A DNA stretch of 64,000 nt from Lyophyllum atratum (Eukaryota > Basidiomycota > Agaricomycetes > Agaricales > Lyophyllaceae): NCBI GenBank assembly GCA_014905825.1, contig JACGCN010000015.1, forward strand, positions 682,001-746,000. The letters run 5' to 3'. The position numbers and the translations under genes are program-made. The notes below the pieces were generated by a model. It had not been told where the DNA came from, searched no databases, and was given only the letters and a program-made list of their open reading frames with translations. Shown piece after piece: positions 35,839 to 47,867 of the stretch. Each line of letters opens with the position of its first letter. The stretch's first letter is position 1.

Positions 35839-36306
35839 ACTATGCTTTCCCTTCGAACCTGAAGACCTCTTCCAGTTCCTGTAGTCGAAGGATCAGATAT
35901 AGCTTCCTTCAATATAGTATTGCATGCGTACCGTCCACCAAGGCGTATCCTTCCCGCTTCCTTCGGCACCCTCTTCGAAACTCTCCTGCATCCCATCGGT
36001 GACCTTCCACCACCTTTGCGTCTCGGGATCCTCCGCGACTTTCTTCATATCTCCTTCATAGTCGTCTCCAACATATTTGAACGTCGCAATCAGAAGCTGG
36101 AGAGGTGGATAGTGGTGAATCGAATAATCGATGATGTGCGCACGCTCCAGCGCAGCAAGGACGGCCGGCCAGACTGCGGCATGGATCTCTTTATAGGCTG
36201 CCTCCGCGGCAGGCTTGAGCTGGGAAGAACTGTCAGGATATGACGGATGACCGACATCGACAAAATGACAACGGACCTTGATTATTTGACAGACACGCTT
36301 GGACAT
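35839..36306 (-). CDS. L-rhamnose mutarotase (DUF718)
   Basis: Three exons. The start MSKRVCQIIK joins to LKPAAEAAYKEIHAAVWP over a 57 bp intron (about 36220-36276), and the end DTPWWT joins to ELEEVFRFEGKA over a 55 bp intron (about 35880-35934), giving a protein of about 115-120 residues, the family's usual size. Conserved blocks: YKEIHAAVWPAVLAALERAHIIDYSI, LLIATFKYVGDDYEGDM, DPETQRWWKVTDGMQES. It interconverts the alpha and beta anomers of L-rhamnose, helping growth on rhamnose from pectin or gums. Without splicing the C-terminus would be a junk tail (VRMQYYIEGSYI). Confidence 0.9.
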
Positions 36307-36863
36307 TGGAGTGGGGACGACTCAATCGTCGTGGGTGAGTTCACAGTTCGAATGTCTCCTGCACCTCAGAAGTTTAAAAGGCAGCGGCCCGAAAGGCCCG
36401 CTCATGGTCCCATGGTAAAGAAGCACAACGCGACGGAGTTCGTTGAGAAACGAGGACTGATTGACGCGCCAGAACACCTAAAATGATCCGCAGCCGCAGT
36501 AAGCTGGTGGAGAAAATTGGCACAAGATGCGGTGTAAGCCTATGACACGACTCGATAAATGGCAGTCGCCAAGGTCTGGTTAGGTGTGGTGGGCTACAGC
36601 TCCATGGTAGAATACAAAGGGTGGTTGCCGTATACACAGCATAGCAGGAGGATTACTGCGATACCGTTAGAGGTTCGTGTTTAAAGGGCGTGTTTGAGGA
36701 GGAGGAGGAGGAGGAGGAGCAATCAATGTATACCCGGCGGACCACCAAGGGATTTCAAACTCCGCACCAGACCTCGGTTCATCAGAGGTTTGAGACGAAA
36801 CATCGCAACTCTCAATACATCCCTCGCCATCCCCGATACAAACCACCCAATCCACGAGCAAAT
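36307..36863. promoter_or_regulatory. divergent promoter region (mutarotase / Rab11)
   Basis: Flanking genes are transcribed outward. A (GGA)n microsatellite of about eight units sits at 36694-36719, near 150 bp upstream of the Rab11 start. No further element recognised. Confidence 0.5.
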
Positions 36864-37903
<1,040 letters not shown>

Positions 37904-38353
37904 GCACTTGGAGTTGTAGGCTAAGAGGCGATGTTGCGGGTTTTCCAAGTTGCAGCGCATCTGCGGGACATGTCTTGGGGTGTATGTAGGTATACATCAC
38001 GTTCTTCCTCTTCTCCTCACTCTCTACATACTGTAATATCCTTTTTTTGTTCATACTTCGATTCGGAACCATACACATTTGGCTGTATATATACCATTCT
38101 AACGCCCCAACTTGGTAAACGTGATGAGATGGATACCGGGGTGTGTTGGCGCGGAGGCACAGTCTTGGAGCCCAAAGCCCAGTCAACAATTTAAACTTGA
38201 AGCGCCTCTTCGGCTTCCGTTGACGTCTTAATTGGTGTTACGGCGATTATGGGGTGGACTCGAGGTCTGCTTCCTTTTCACAGGAGCGCCCAGTTATACT
38301 GACGATCAGGGTATCATGGTAAGTCTCAAGTTTCCCGGAACCTGCTCGCGTTC
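37904..38353. other. Rab11 3' UTR and F-box promoter
   Basis: No gene. A possible upstream start ATG at about 38315 is followed by GTAAGT and an acceptor CAG just before GATGTACACC, so the next gene might begin M-DVHHHN by splicing. Confidence 0.4.
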
Positions 38354-40057
38354 ATGACCACTCAGGATGTACACCACCACAATTTGGCTACCACGAAGCC
38401 CGTCGTCGCGATCGACAGAAACTTCATAGATGAGCTTTTAGCTATACTCTGGGTGGTTGAATCCAAGGAGCCCTCGAGAACTGAATTCAAACCAATCTGT
38501 CGCACTGCACCCCTTGTGCTCCTGGACCTCCCAAACGAAATCCTCCTCTCCATATTCGAGCATATAGAGGATGACCTTTACACACTCGCGCAGCTCTCGC
38601 GGCGTCTCCACCACCTCGCCCTCCCGATCTACCTTGCGCACAAGGGCATGAGCCCATTCACAGGCGAGCTCGTGCTTTTCGACGAGCGCTCCGAAGACGT
38701 GCTGCAAGCGCTCTCGATCGCTCTCTTCCGCCCCACACTTAAATGCGTATGGTGCACGTTCAACTTTGAGCGCCCGGTCCTCAAGTACGTGCGCGGCCTC
38801 GTACGGTTGGTGGAGCGCTTGGAGGTCCTACACGAGACGCATCTGGACTTCACGAACTTACGCCGTTTTGGAAATCGGGACCGTATATCGGTAGATGCGG
38901 ATTGGCGGGAGCGGGTTGCCGAAGCGACGGGGGACGCGGAGATGGAGGGGGTGGATGTGGACTGGGCGATGGAGTTCCAGGTGCTCCTTGATGCGATCCT
39001 TGCGAAAGGGTGTACGACTCTGACTGTGTGCCTCTCGGGATGGGGCACATTCTCGTGCCCAGAAGAGTTGGCATCCTTTATACCGAGTGCCGGGCGCTTT
39101 TCTTGGTGTTTTCGCGAGAATTCTGTGATGGGCTGCCTGGCCAGTGGAATCCGGAATCTCTTGGGGAAGGGAAAGGAAGCAACGACGAGGCCTCGTATGG
39201 CCGGGCTCCTTGAGACCTTCAACCTTCACTCAGCCATGCTATTGCAGGCCGAGCTCTGCACGTGGACCATACGAACGCTCAATACATCAAGTATTTCCAC
39301 ACTATCCTTGAGAAACCTCGATATACACCCAGAGGCGTGGGCCATCATTCTGCCGTCTATTGCCCTACCCCTCCTCTCCGCCCTGTCCATCGACTTGTGC
39401 TCCATAAGATATCCCGAACTTAGTGTCTTCCTGCAGCGGCACCCCCACGTTCAGCGCCTTTACCTCGGCCGCAGCCTTCGTGAGCCTCCGTCAGAAGATT
39501 TGCCACCGAGCGACTTTCTCCGTAACGCAACACACCTCTCAGCGGCTCCAGCCTACCTAAACCACCTCCTCACACTGAACAGCTCCCTCCCGGCACTCAA
39601 GGAGCTCTCCATAATCACACGTGTCCACCATGGGCGCCATTTCGATTTCGGAATTATGAACAACACCCTCCTACCCATCGTGCCCCGGCTCCTCGGGCCC
39701 TCACGCGTCGAGCTCACTCTCGAGCTCTCCTTCGAATCCAGCTCCGACGACTGGATGCTGCTCGATGTCGCGCCCGATACCCGCCTCATCGCGCTCATGC
39801 AGTACATCTCGCGGCTCGACCTGCACATCGCACAGTATCGCCTCCCAACCGAGGTCGTCGCGCGGCTCCCGAGGTGGATGGGGCTGTTCCCCGCCCTGAA
39901 GGAGGTGGTGATGCGCTCGCCCTCCCAGGACGGGCCGACGGAGCCTGGGGAGAGGTTGGCGTATATAAGCGCCATCTTCAAAAGATGTCCGAGGTTGGAG
40001 GTGGTGGGGATCAATGGGGTGATGAGGGATCTTGATGGGTGGGTTACGCAGGGTTAA
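38354..40057 (+). CDS. F-box protein
   Basis: A single open frame of 567 codons, unusual here for having no internal intron. The F-box is LVLLDLPNEILLSIFEHIEDD (about residues 54-74), followed by LYTLAQLSRRLHHLALPIYL. The rest shows leucine-rich blocks (ISTLSLRNLDIHPEAW, LSALSIDLCSIRYPEL, LKELSIITRVHHGR, LELSFESSSDDWMLLDV) and ends LEVVGINGVMRDLDGWVTQG. It should be an SCF adaptor; its target is unknown. A spliced alternative N-terminus is possible. Distinct in sequence from the F-box protein at 3215. Confidence 0.85.
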   Translation: MTTQDVHHHNLATTKPVVAIDRNFIDELLAILWVVESKEPSRTEFKPICRTAPLVLLDLPNEILLSIFEHIEDDLYTLAQLSRRLHHLALPIYLAHKGMSPFTGELVLFDERSEDVLQALSIALFRPTLKCVWCTFNFERPVLKYVRGLVRLVERLEVLHETHLDFTNLRRFGNRDRISVDADWRERVAEATGDAEMEGVDVDWAMEFQVLLDAILAKGCTTLTVCLSGWGTFSCPEELASFIPSAGRFSWCFRENSVMGCLASGIRNLLGKGKEATTRPRMAGLLETFNLHSAMLLQAELCTWTIRTLNTSSISTLSLRNLDIHPEAWAIILPSIALPLLSALSIDLCSIRYPELSVFLQRHPHVQRLYLGRSLREPPSEDLPPSDFLRNATHLSAAPAYLNHLLTLNSSLPALKELSIITRVHHGRHFDFGIMNNTLLPIVPRLLGPSRVELTLELSFESSSDDWMLLDVAPDTRLIALMQYISRLDLHIAQYRLPTEVVARLPRWMGLFPALKEVVMRSPSQDGPTEPGERLAYISAIFKRCPRLEVVGINGVMRDLDGWVTQG

Positions 40058-40271
40058 AGAGACGTGTCAGGGTGGTAGGCCGTTTTGGATGGTGGCGGTT
40101 TTCTTGACTTGTTTATATGCTATGCTGCTGCTTTTTTGATACCATCTTGACGAGTTATACCATGCCTTATCTTGTAGATCTTTTCAATATAATAAACAGG
40201 CTGAAATATATCGATTGGACCAATCCTTGCCTCGCAGTGCCTCCATGTATCTGATGGAGTCAAGGGTTAAT

Positions 40272-40686
40272 CCAGCCAGGTGCTTGCTGGTTGTCCTAGC
40301 TTGGAACAGGGGTAGACTCTGGCGTGCCCACAGGCTCCGGGGGTCAAATCTCACTTAATACTCACGGCTGGAAAGTAGGAATATGGCTTGTGTTGTCCCC
40401 GGCTGCACAATATGTCTAGGGTAGGGGATAGCATGGCGGTGCCAAAAGAACAAGAAAAAACTCTCTGCCTGGGAGTCGAACCCAGCTTTCGCGCGGCAAC
40501 ATTACACAGCGTGTAACCATATGACAAGCGCGTGTACTAACCGATATACTAGCAAAGACGACGGAATTGGTCGGGCAAACATCAATTTAAACAGTTGTAC
40601 TACTTCCACGCTGGTTCTACATACCCTACGCTTTATATTTTTCTACAGATCATAGGCAACATAGCTAGCAGACCGTTGATCTGGCT
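40272..40686. repeat. duplicated segment, copy 1, with tRNA-Asp
   Basis: About 415 bp matching 40970-41388 along its length with scattered changes, e.g. GGCTGGAAAGTAGGA, ATGGCGGTGCCAAAAGAA and TGTACTACTTCCAC. Similarity stops just outside both ends. The best conserved part is the tRNA gene and its immediate flanks. Confidence 0.8.
40462..40558 (-). tRNA. tRNA-Asp(GTC), intron-containing
   Basis: On the minus strand the acceptor TCTTTGC pairs with GCAGAGA. The D arm is of the TAGTATATCGGTTAGTA type, the anticodon stem is CGCGC/GCGCG with anticodon GTC, and the T arm is CTGGG-TTCGACT-CCCAG. An intron of about 24-25 nt follows position 37. A T-run just downstream (the plus strand reads GAAAAAACTC) is a Pol III terminator. 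Confidence 0.88.
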
Positions 40687-40969
40687 TCTCTCGCACTATG
40701 ACTTCGATAGGTCGTCGCACACTGACGTCAAGAAAAGATCGTGATTACACTGTTTCTTACACTGGCCTGACAATTCTAATGACCACGGTATCCGCACTCC
40801 GAGGAACACGTACTGTAGTCCATCTCATGTCTGACCCCTGAGACTCACATCTGTATAAATGAGATGATCATCATCATCAGAGGCCTGCCAAATGGCCAGT
40901 GGCCACACATACCGGAGTCGTATGCATTTGTTACTTCCTCCTGGAATGCGAGCGCCTTTCAGCCAGGTG

Positions 40970-41388
40970 TTTGTTTACTGGTTGTTTTAGCTTGGAATCG
41001 GGGCGCGTGCCCAGGGGCTCCGAGGGTCAGATGTCACTTAATAGTCGCCGCTGGAAAGTAGGACTATGGCTTGGTTGTCCCATGCTGCACAAAGTATCTA
41101 GGCCCTAGGGTAGGTAAAAGCATGGCGGTGCCAAAAGAAAAAGAAAAAACTCTCTGCCTGGGAGTCGAACCCAGCTTTCGCGCGAGTGCACGAAGTGTGC
41201 CAGTCACTCGCATGACAAGCGCGTGTACTAACCGATATACTAGCAAAGACGACAGAATTTGTCAGGCAAACCTTAACATAACTCAATGTGCATCGACAAG
41301 TTGTACTACTTCCACAGCTGGTTCTACCCTACGCTTTAATCTTACTTTAGATCAGAGGCACCGTAGCTAGCATACCCTTGATCTGGCT
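40970..41388. repeat. duplicated segment, copy 2, with tRNA-Asp
   Basis: Second copy of the 0.4 kb unit, in the same direction as 40272-40686 and about 0.7 kb from it. Differences include small indels and substitutions, more frequent outside the tRNA gene. Confidence 0.8.
41151..41249 (-). tRNA. tRNA-Asp(GTC), intron-containing
   Basis: Mature sequence appears identical to the copy at 40462-40558. The intron (about 28 nt) differs entirely in sequence, while exons, D arm and T arm are unchanged. Same T-run terminator downstream. Both genes look functional. Confidence 0.88.
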
Positions 41389-43343
41389 AAGACTTCTTCA
41401 AGTAGGGCGCCGTTATGTATCTACAACACAGGCATGTCGAAGCAAGGCTCTGGCAGTCTCTATACCTTAAACTCCCGGCCGGGCTCGACGTTTGAGCACG
41501 TTTTCCGAATCAGTGTCAGGAACATCCCGGGAGCAAGAAATTGAAGCATGTAGAGACGTCAAAGACCGGGCGAGGATAATCGATGAAGAGATTGATATCA
41601 TTATCTGCGTGCCTAGTGCCGAATATGAAATCGCTGTAAATCCGCGCCACATTTCCGTCCACGAGTCATCTGAGAGCGAATTGAACGAAGCTGGAAGGGT
41701 ACAACGTATTTCATGTAGCTCGCTGAAATCCTTGACGAGTATCACTGGCGACCAATTCTTCCATTGGCTCGCCAAAAATGGGTTTGGCGTGGTTATGCCC
41801 CTGCTCCCGCTCCGCATCGGAAAGGAGGGGCAGGCGGGCACGCCCAGACCACATGGGGGATTGAATATGAAAAATGGCCCTTGGCTGTCCTGAGCCATGA
41901 GAGGTGACTGTAGGTTGCGACGACTGAGGGATTTCGATGGGAAAGAAAGCCCGGTATGATCCAGAAGTAGATGAACACCGAATGAAACACTGTAACCAAG
42001 GCATGTCAATTTGGCGCTAGAAATTTGGGAGAGAAACGAACCTTGCTTGGCTATCAGATCGACGCTAAGTGCTCAACAGGCCAGTGAAGAGGGTCAGACG
42101 GCGCATCCAGAAGTAGAAAAAAAGAGATTACATGTGAACGGCGCATGTTACAGATACTACTTCTCTCTGGAGCTCGAAGCCGTCCAGAGCATAGCTGTTT
42201 TACTCGCCTCCGACAGGAGGGCCAAATCGATATAGGCTGGCCCATCGATTCAGAGCGATTGCCTGGAAAGAAAATCCAGGATAGCGGCTTTGAAATTGAT
42301 TCAACGTCGACAATAGGCCCAAAGTTGGCCTAGATTCTCCTGAGCGTATCCTTAACGACACCAAGGTAATGACCAGTGGTTGACTTGAGGACCACCGCCT
42401 CCAATGATAGATGAGTTCAGACCTCCTACAATTATGTACATAGGTCGCCAACCCTGCCGGCCTCGTTCGTACGTAGTAAGTAGCAGGGTTGCATCCTGAG
42501 TGCGAGCCTTAGGCTTGAGTGGACCGGGGACTAGCCATAGAAAAACCGATTTGGGTCGCATACTCGAGAAAGAGCTAATAGACCTTCTAACGGAGGCTAT
42601 AGGGAGACATCTTCGTTGATATCTGAGGGTGAATGAATCTCGGCAAGTTCATGCCTCCGACCCACTGGTAGGGATGTGTGCCTGAACGTTCAGAAGGTTG
42701 TTCTGTTCTTCACAAGGCGTTTGCGATATTGAAATTACAGTATCTGCCTTGAACCAAAGATATCTTCATTCCAGAGTCAGAATATATGTGGCGAAGGCAG
42801 GAAAGAATACGTGAGGGGCGTACATTCATGGTTGCCAGTGTTTGGTTGGTGTGGAGGGCAACTTGCACTCAGTTGGTTGACGGTATATTCCGATATAGAT
42901 TACGTATGAGTACATAATTCGAGCAAGTTGAAGATGAATTGACCTTGTGCCTTCCTGACACCTGTGCCTTCCTCGAGCCTGAGTTGACCGTTCCTTGTTG
43001 AAGCTTTTATGTCTTATGTTCTCTGCCCTTTGTACATAGCTCGATCGCTGGCGCGCTGGCTAACTGAGAACTTAGGTCGCTGGGCTCTGCGGCTACGTCA
43101 AGATATCCTCGAGGAAAAGGGTCACCCTTATTGCGACGTTAAAGAGTATGGGACCTAGCTTGTTGGCTGGACGTCGTGCCGACGCATGTTGTACCTACTA
43201 CCTCGAGGCTCAACGGAGATCGGATTAAAAATCGGTGCCTGGTGTGATGTCTGGCTGAGCAAGGGTAAGAAATGATTACAGAATAACTTTTGGCCTCGCC
43301 AGCTTCCTCAGGCCTTCTCTGGATCTCCCCCCGTTCACAATCC
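41389..43343. other. 2 kb without firm gene; one doubtful ORF
   Basis: A plus-strand frame at 41492-41893 (133 codons, MSTFSESVSGTSREQEIEAC start) has a soluble, protein-like composition but no domain; the opposite strand is also open over 41467-42009 with hydrophobic stretches. Neither can be preferred. The remainder shows nothing but the likely promoter of the gene at 43344. Confidence 0.4.
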
Positions 43344-44689
43344 ATGTCGATCATAGCCCGACTCCTCCTCCCCGTTTGCCTTCTGGCATGCGCGATATTT
43401 GTTGCGTCAAAACCTGCTACTGGACCCTGGAAGCTCGTCTACCTTGACGAAACTGGGATTCACTACGAGAAGGAAACCGGTTCTGCCAACGGTGAGGCGT
43501 CATTAGCCTCTTCTGTGCTAAGCGAGTGCTGATACCTGAAACTCAAGCGAAGCGTCACGGCAACGACAGACATGAGGACAAGGGCGACATCCGCTCATGG
43601 GATAACGGTCATGGTCGAGGTGGTCATAATGACCCGTGGCATCATGACCAGAATCACGGCGATTCAGTCATCGAAGCGCTGCTCAAAAATCAAGCGCAGC
43701 AATTTTGTTCCGAATGGCTTCATATCGTCCCGTATGGCGCCACCACAACGAAGACCAGCACTCGGACCACGTCTAAGACTCTGGCCACTGCTACAACGAC
43801 CGCGACGTCGACCAGCGACCTTGGAACCACTACTGTCTCCACGACGACTACCAGCACTGGAACTACTACATCTACTGTCGCTACTGTCACTGGTCAGTCG
43901 TTCTTCTAAATTCTCTGGGAGGCATTATTGACCCATTCCGTCACAGCTACAACCACGAAGACAGACATTGCATCACTGTAAGCAGTGATGTTGCCCTTGA
44001 TTCTCCTGTTCTCATTCCATAATAGGACCATTATGACGACTGTAACTACCACCTACCTTCACACAGCTTCCGTCCAGAATCTTGCGAAAAGGGGAGGTGA
44101 CGGTCACGGTCACTTGCCGAAATGGTTGCCATTTGCAGAGCAAAAGGTCTCGTCAGCATGCAGTCATATCGTCACGCCCAAGACCAAAATCGTATCTATA
44201 ACTAAGACGGCGACGGCAACTCTCACCGCCACTTCAACCAAGAGGACAACGGTCACAGTCGGTCCCAAGACGGTGACTGATACCTCGACTGTCACGACGA
44301 TTATCGAAGTGCCTGCAACGGAGACCGCCACTACCACTACCACTACCACTACCACTACTACCACCACAGTGAACGCAGTTGCTACCGCTTGTGCCAGTTC
44401 GCAGCCGCTGGATGGTGGTGGTGTCAGTGGTAGTGACGGAGGAAGCTTAAACTTCTTCCCCGACCCGGATGCAGAATCGTGCTGCCAGAGGTGCTGGGGA
44501 TCCGATTGCGGTCTCTGGTTCTACTTCAGGGGGAGCGGATGCTACAACGGCCACAACGTCGTCGGACCGAATGCAAATGCCCAATGCCCGACCGGCCATG
44601 GACAGTATATCGCGTTTCGTGGTACACAGGGTAATGGCAATGTTGGAGGGGTGGGCCCATGCGGTGGAGGGCTTAACTTCCAAGGTTGA
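43344..44689 (+). CDS. secreted Thr/Ser-rich protein with two Kex2-bounded modules and Cys-rich end
   Basis: Four exons with introns near 43492-43548, 43893-43947 and 43978-44027. MSIIARLLLPVCLLACAIFVASKP is a signal peptide. After splicing, a dibasic NAKR site (about residue 54) precedes HGNDRHEDKGD and a His/Asp/Gly-rich stretch, then FCSEWLHIVP and a Thr-rich tract. A second LAKR site precedes GGDGHGHLPKW, SACSHIVTPKTK and another Thr tract made partly of ACTACC repeats (44326-44366). The C-terminal 100 residues hold about nine Cys (ESCCQRCWGSDCGLWFYF, GSGCYNG) like an apple/PAN-type fold. It is probably heavily O-mannosylated and lies outside the cell or in the wall. No enzyme motif is seen; function unknown. 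Confidence 0.75.
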
Positions 44690-45496
44690 TTCTCAGCCAT
44701 TCTGAGTTGTTGGCACCCTCGAGACTCTGCTTTCGGCCAACCTTTCTGCTTTCGGCCAACCTTGATGGGAGCCTGTCTTTCTTTTCTGTCTCCGAAGGAT
44801 ATGCGATGTAGTCTATTGCGTGGCCAGCCCCTTCAAATTCCTTATAATCCCAATAATTTTATCCATCGTCCAGAGGTTTGGAAGAGCATGGAGTCTCTTT
44901 GCCACAATCAGAGCCCTCAGGAACGGTAGACGGAAGCAAGGACATGATTTGCTCACCCTGTCATTCGTCGCCCTTCCCTTTCGATTTATACAGTTCGGAC
45001 GAGTATTGGCGCACTACTACGTTTGAAGAATTTCTATCAACAGAACACCCAGTTCGATGTCCACGTGGATATATACATGATACCTTGAATGATATGAGGT
45101 CTACGTGTGTGTTGACGAAAGAATACTTTCGATTAGAGCATGATTAATGATTCCTCACCTTCGGACAACGAGAGACTTGTGTCAATTCTCCAAATTTTGG
45201 AGCCCATGTTTGGAGGAATCGATGTGAGCATTTTTTTCAATAGCGATTAGAGTCCTTATAGCGATATCGCTCGCGACTCGACGATGCGCGACTAGAGCGT
45301 TCATGCCCATAAGAAGGACCGGAGGACGTCATGACCCGAGAGATCGGAAACTTGAACATGGGACACAGCCACAGCCGAAATAGGCGACCTGCGAAGTTGG
45401 CTCAAGATTCATGCTATGTATTCGCGTTCCTTCCATTTTACCCGTCCATCCCCCCTTCCTTTGCTCTATCCACCGCGACCTCTGAACGATCTTGAA
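44690..45496. other. intergenic, no gene seen
   Basis: Short plus-strand frames at 44820-45147 have no family resemblance. A direct repeat TTTCGGCCAACCTT occurs at about 44732 and 44749. Confidence 0.5.
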
Positions 45497-46952
45497 ATGC
45501 CCCACCTCGATGCACCTCTCGCAACTTCCCCTCATCTGTACTATGCACGGGACTTCAAGGCCAGAGTGACTCCGAACGATACCCAGAAGATTACCCTCAT
45601 CGTGGCTGGTGTTTATATCTTAGTTATTGGGATACTATGGTATGTTACAGTGCACTCCTATAGACTTTCGGGAAACTTATTTGAGAGAATGCGCAGGCAT
45701 GTTCCGTACCTCAGGTTGATTAGTGAGTGTTACAATGGCATTAGGAAAAAAGATGCGCAGCAGCTGAGGCCTTGAGTCTCCAGTATACCCATTCAAGTGA
45801 GGAGTATCACTTTCTACTGACTCTACGCGTATCTTATGCAAAGCAGGCTTTTGACTGTTGGGTTCCATGAAGTAGGTACCCATTCAACTGCGGAACGACC
45901 CCGAAACTTAGGGGGATCGTGTCTTGCAGATGAGCCACGCGATTATGGGCGTCCTTACATGTGCACGGATACACTCCATCGAACTTGACCGTATGTATCT
46001 CCTTCCTCATCCCCTTCTCGCAAAAACCTTATCCTTGATCGTGGCCAGCGGATGAAGGAGGGTCTACGAGGATGTCCGGCGGCGTTCAATGGCTTACTCT
46101 ACCAGCGGGCTACCTCGGCTCTTCCCTAATTGGTGCATGCTTGATTGCATGCGGATTCAACACTAACGCCAGCAAAATCGCGTCGATTGTGCTCGCCGTA
46201 TTTTTCCTATTTACTCTGTGGTGGGCACGGCGCAATTTACTGTAAGCATTTAATCGTCTTCTTTTTGGGCCTCCTTGTGATTCGATGCGGCAGGACATGG
46301 GCTCTCATCTTTGGGATGTCGGGTCTCGTTGTTCTCTTCTGGTTTGTGGGAGGCGGCGTCGCTCTTCGGTATTTTGTAAATCCTCCCTAAATTCGCCTCT
46401 GCCTACGCATGTTCACACATTTCAGGTACTGTTCATTGGCGTAATGTCCTGCATGTATGTCCTATGGGACGTTATCGGTCCGTAGCCCCCTATCATCGCC
46501 GCCTCCTTCCCTAATTCGCTTCTATCAGATGACACAATAGCCCGGAAAGTCAACGAATCAGACGCTTCTGCGTTCGCGCACATCTGCGGCTGCTTCCCAT
46601 CCCAAGGTGCGCATGCTGAATTCACATCCTTACACTTCTTAACCTCAACCTGATATTCCTCGTTCCATTTTAGTTTGGGGTGTAATTTGGCTCATCCAGG
46701 CCTTTATCTTCTTCGCCTTGGGCGTGATCGTCGGCCTTGTGGCATTCAAGGTACGCCAGCACTTCTGTCTGCGCGGCTCACGCGCCTCTCACATTTCCGC
46801 TCTCCTAGCAATCTGCAGAGGAGCAGAAACTCGACGCCTCTCACTTCTTGCCCGTCCCCGGGTCGCATTCCGGGGCGTCATCAATATCACCCGGTTTGCT
46901 CTTGGTGACGTTGGCTACTATTGGAATTGGAAAGCTGGTCGCTTTCGTTTGA
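45497..46952 (+). CDS. M50B-like integral membrane zinc peptidase
   Basis: About ten exons. Assembled blocks: TPNDTQKITLIVAGVYILVI, WHVPYLRLIIYPFKLL, TVGFHEMSHAIMGVLTCARI, SIELDPDEGGSTRMSGGVQW, LPAGYLGSSLIGACLIACGF, then several membrane spans (IVLAVFFLFTLWWA, LIFGMSGLVVLFWFVGG, VLFIGVMSCMYVLWDV), DDTIARKVNESDASAFAHIC and WGVIWLIQAFIFFALG. The HEMSH motif (HExxH) is the zinc site, and the DPDEGG loop is typical of the family. Two tiny exons, 45784-45796 (13 nt) and 45847-45871 (25 nt), code the approach to the zinc motif, and an intron splits HE from MSH. The tail FKQSAEEQKLDASHFLPVP needs acceptor CCTAG rather than the later CTGCAG. Substrates are unknown in fungi. Confidence 0.88.
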
Positions 46953-47515
46953 TTTAATGAACTGTGCTTTTGAACTGTGTCTTGGACGATTTACTTACAT
47001 GTTGTAGAATGAAATACATTACCTACTGCCACGGAGTGCTCCTTTTGTATAACTGACGTACAAGTTCATGAACGCTGTGTGCGATTTATTCTAGTGCCTG
47101 GCTGCTGTTTTGGACAACTGCCGAGTAGGCGTTGAAGGAGGACGCAATGTCCTCGAATCCAAAGGTCTGCGGCGAAAATGACGATGGTGCGTGTTATCAC
47201 ACAAACTAGTGTACCAAATGCGTAGCGGCCATGTCGAGACCACCAATGGATCAGCTACTTGGCCTTCGGAATCAACATTGGCCGTTGCTGCATTGTGTAG
47301 GAGTCGGTCAGTCTGCGTATGAAAACTTTTCTGCCACGGAAATCCGCATAATTATTCAAGGAACAGTATATGATTGTCGAGCGCGAGTTTACATATGGTC
47401 CTAGTAATAGATTACAGACGTGACGACCGACGCTGCAGAACTTCTCAAAGTATGACAGATTAGTTGAGTGCCCAACTAACATATTTGTGTTGTATGTTAC
47501 GTTTTGAGCGTTCCC
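46953..47515. other. intergenic, convergent 3' flanks
   Basis: No coding frame of note; the region separates the peptidase and the defensin-like gene, which are transcribed toward each other. Confidence 0.5.
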
Positions 47516-47867
47516 TCAGTTGCTATTGGTAGCCGTAGGCGATGTGGTGAGAGCGGTACTGGTAGCCCTAGACGATGTGGTGCCGGCACTGGTACCCCCA
47601 TAGTTGCAGACACACACTTGCTCTGTGAATGAACGAATATCAGGTATCGCCCGGAAACGTCGGCACAAGGTACGTACGTGCATTGCAGTAGCCACCATGG
47701 TAGCCCTGTCCTTGAGCAATACAGCTGGCAGAGCAAAGGGCGTCTGACGCACCCCAGATGCCGCCGACTTGGCAGCTGAGCTGGGTGCTGGCCGTCGATG
47801 GTGCAGCAAGAGCGGCCGGGAGCAGGATGAGAGCGGCGATTTGTGCGAAGGTGGCGCGGAACTGCAT
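47516..47867 (-). CDS. secreted CS-alpha-beta defensin-like peptide with Thr/Ser tail
   Basis: Two exons joined over a 55-bp-class intron (GTACGT...TTCACAG), giving just under 100 residues. MQFRATFAQIAALILLPAALA is a signal peptide. The mature part has six Cys spaced C-x12-C-x3-C-x11-C-x5-C-x1-C, with GYHGGYC before the fourth; this is the cysteine-stabilised alpha-beta pattern of fungal and invertebrate defensins such as plectasin. The intron falls between the fourth and fifth Cys, so neither exon alone shows the pattern. After CVCNYGG comes a tail of about 26 residues rich in Thr and Ser (TTSSRATSTALTTSPTAT), probably O-glycosylated. The likely role is antimicrobial or competitive; that is inference, and a different extracellular role is possible. 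No dibasic propeptide site is obvious. Confidence 0.8.

Noticed and set aside
41467..42009. Overlapping frames on both strands
   Set aside because: Neither strand has a domain or clear introns, so no gene was called; noted as doubtful only.
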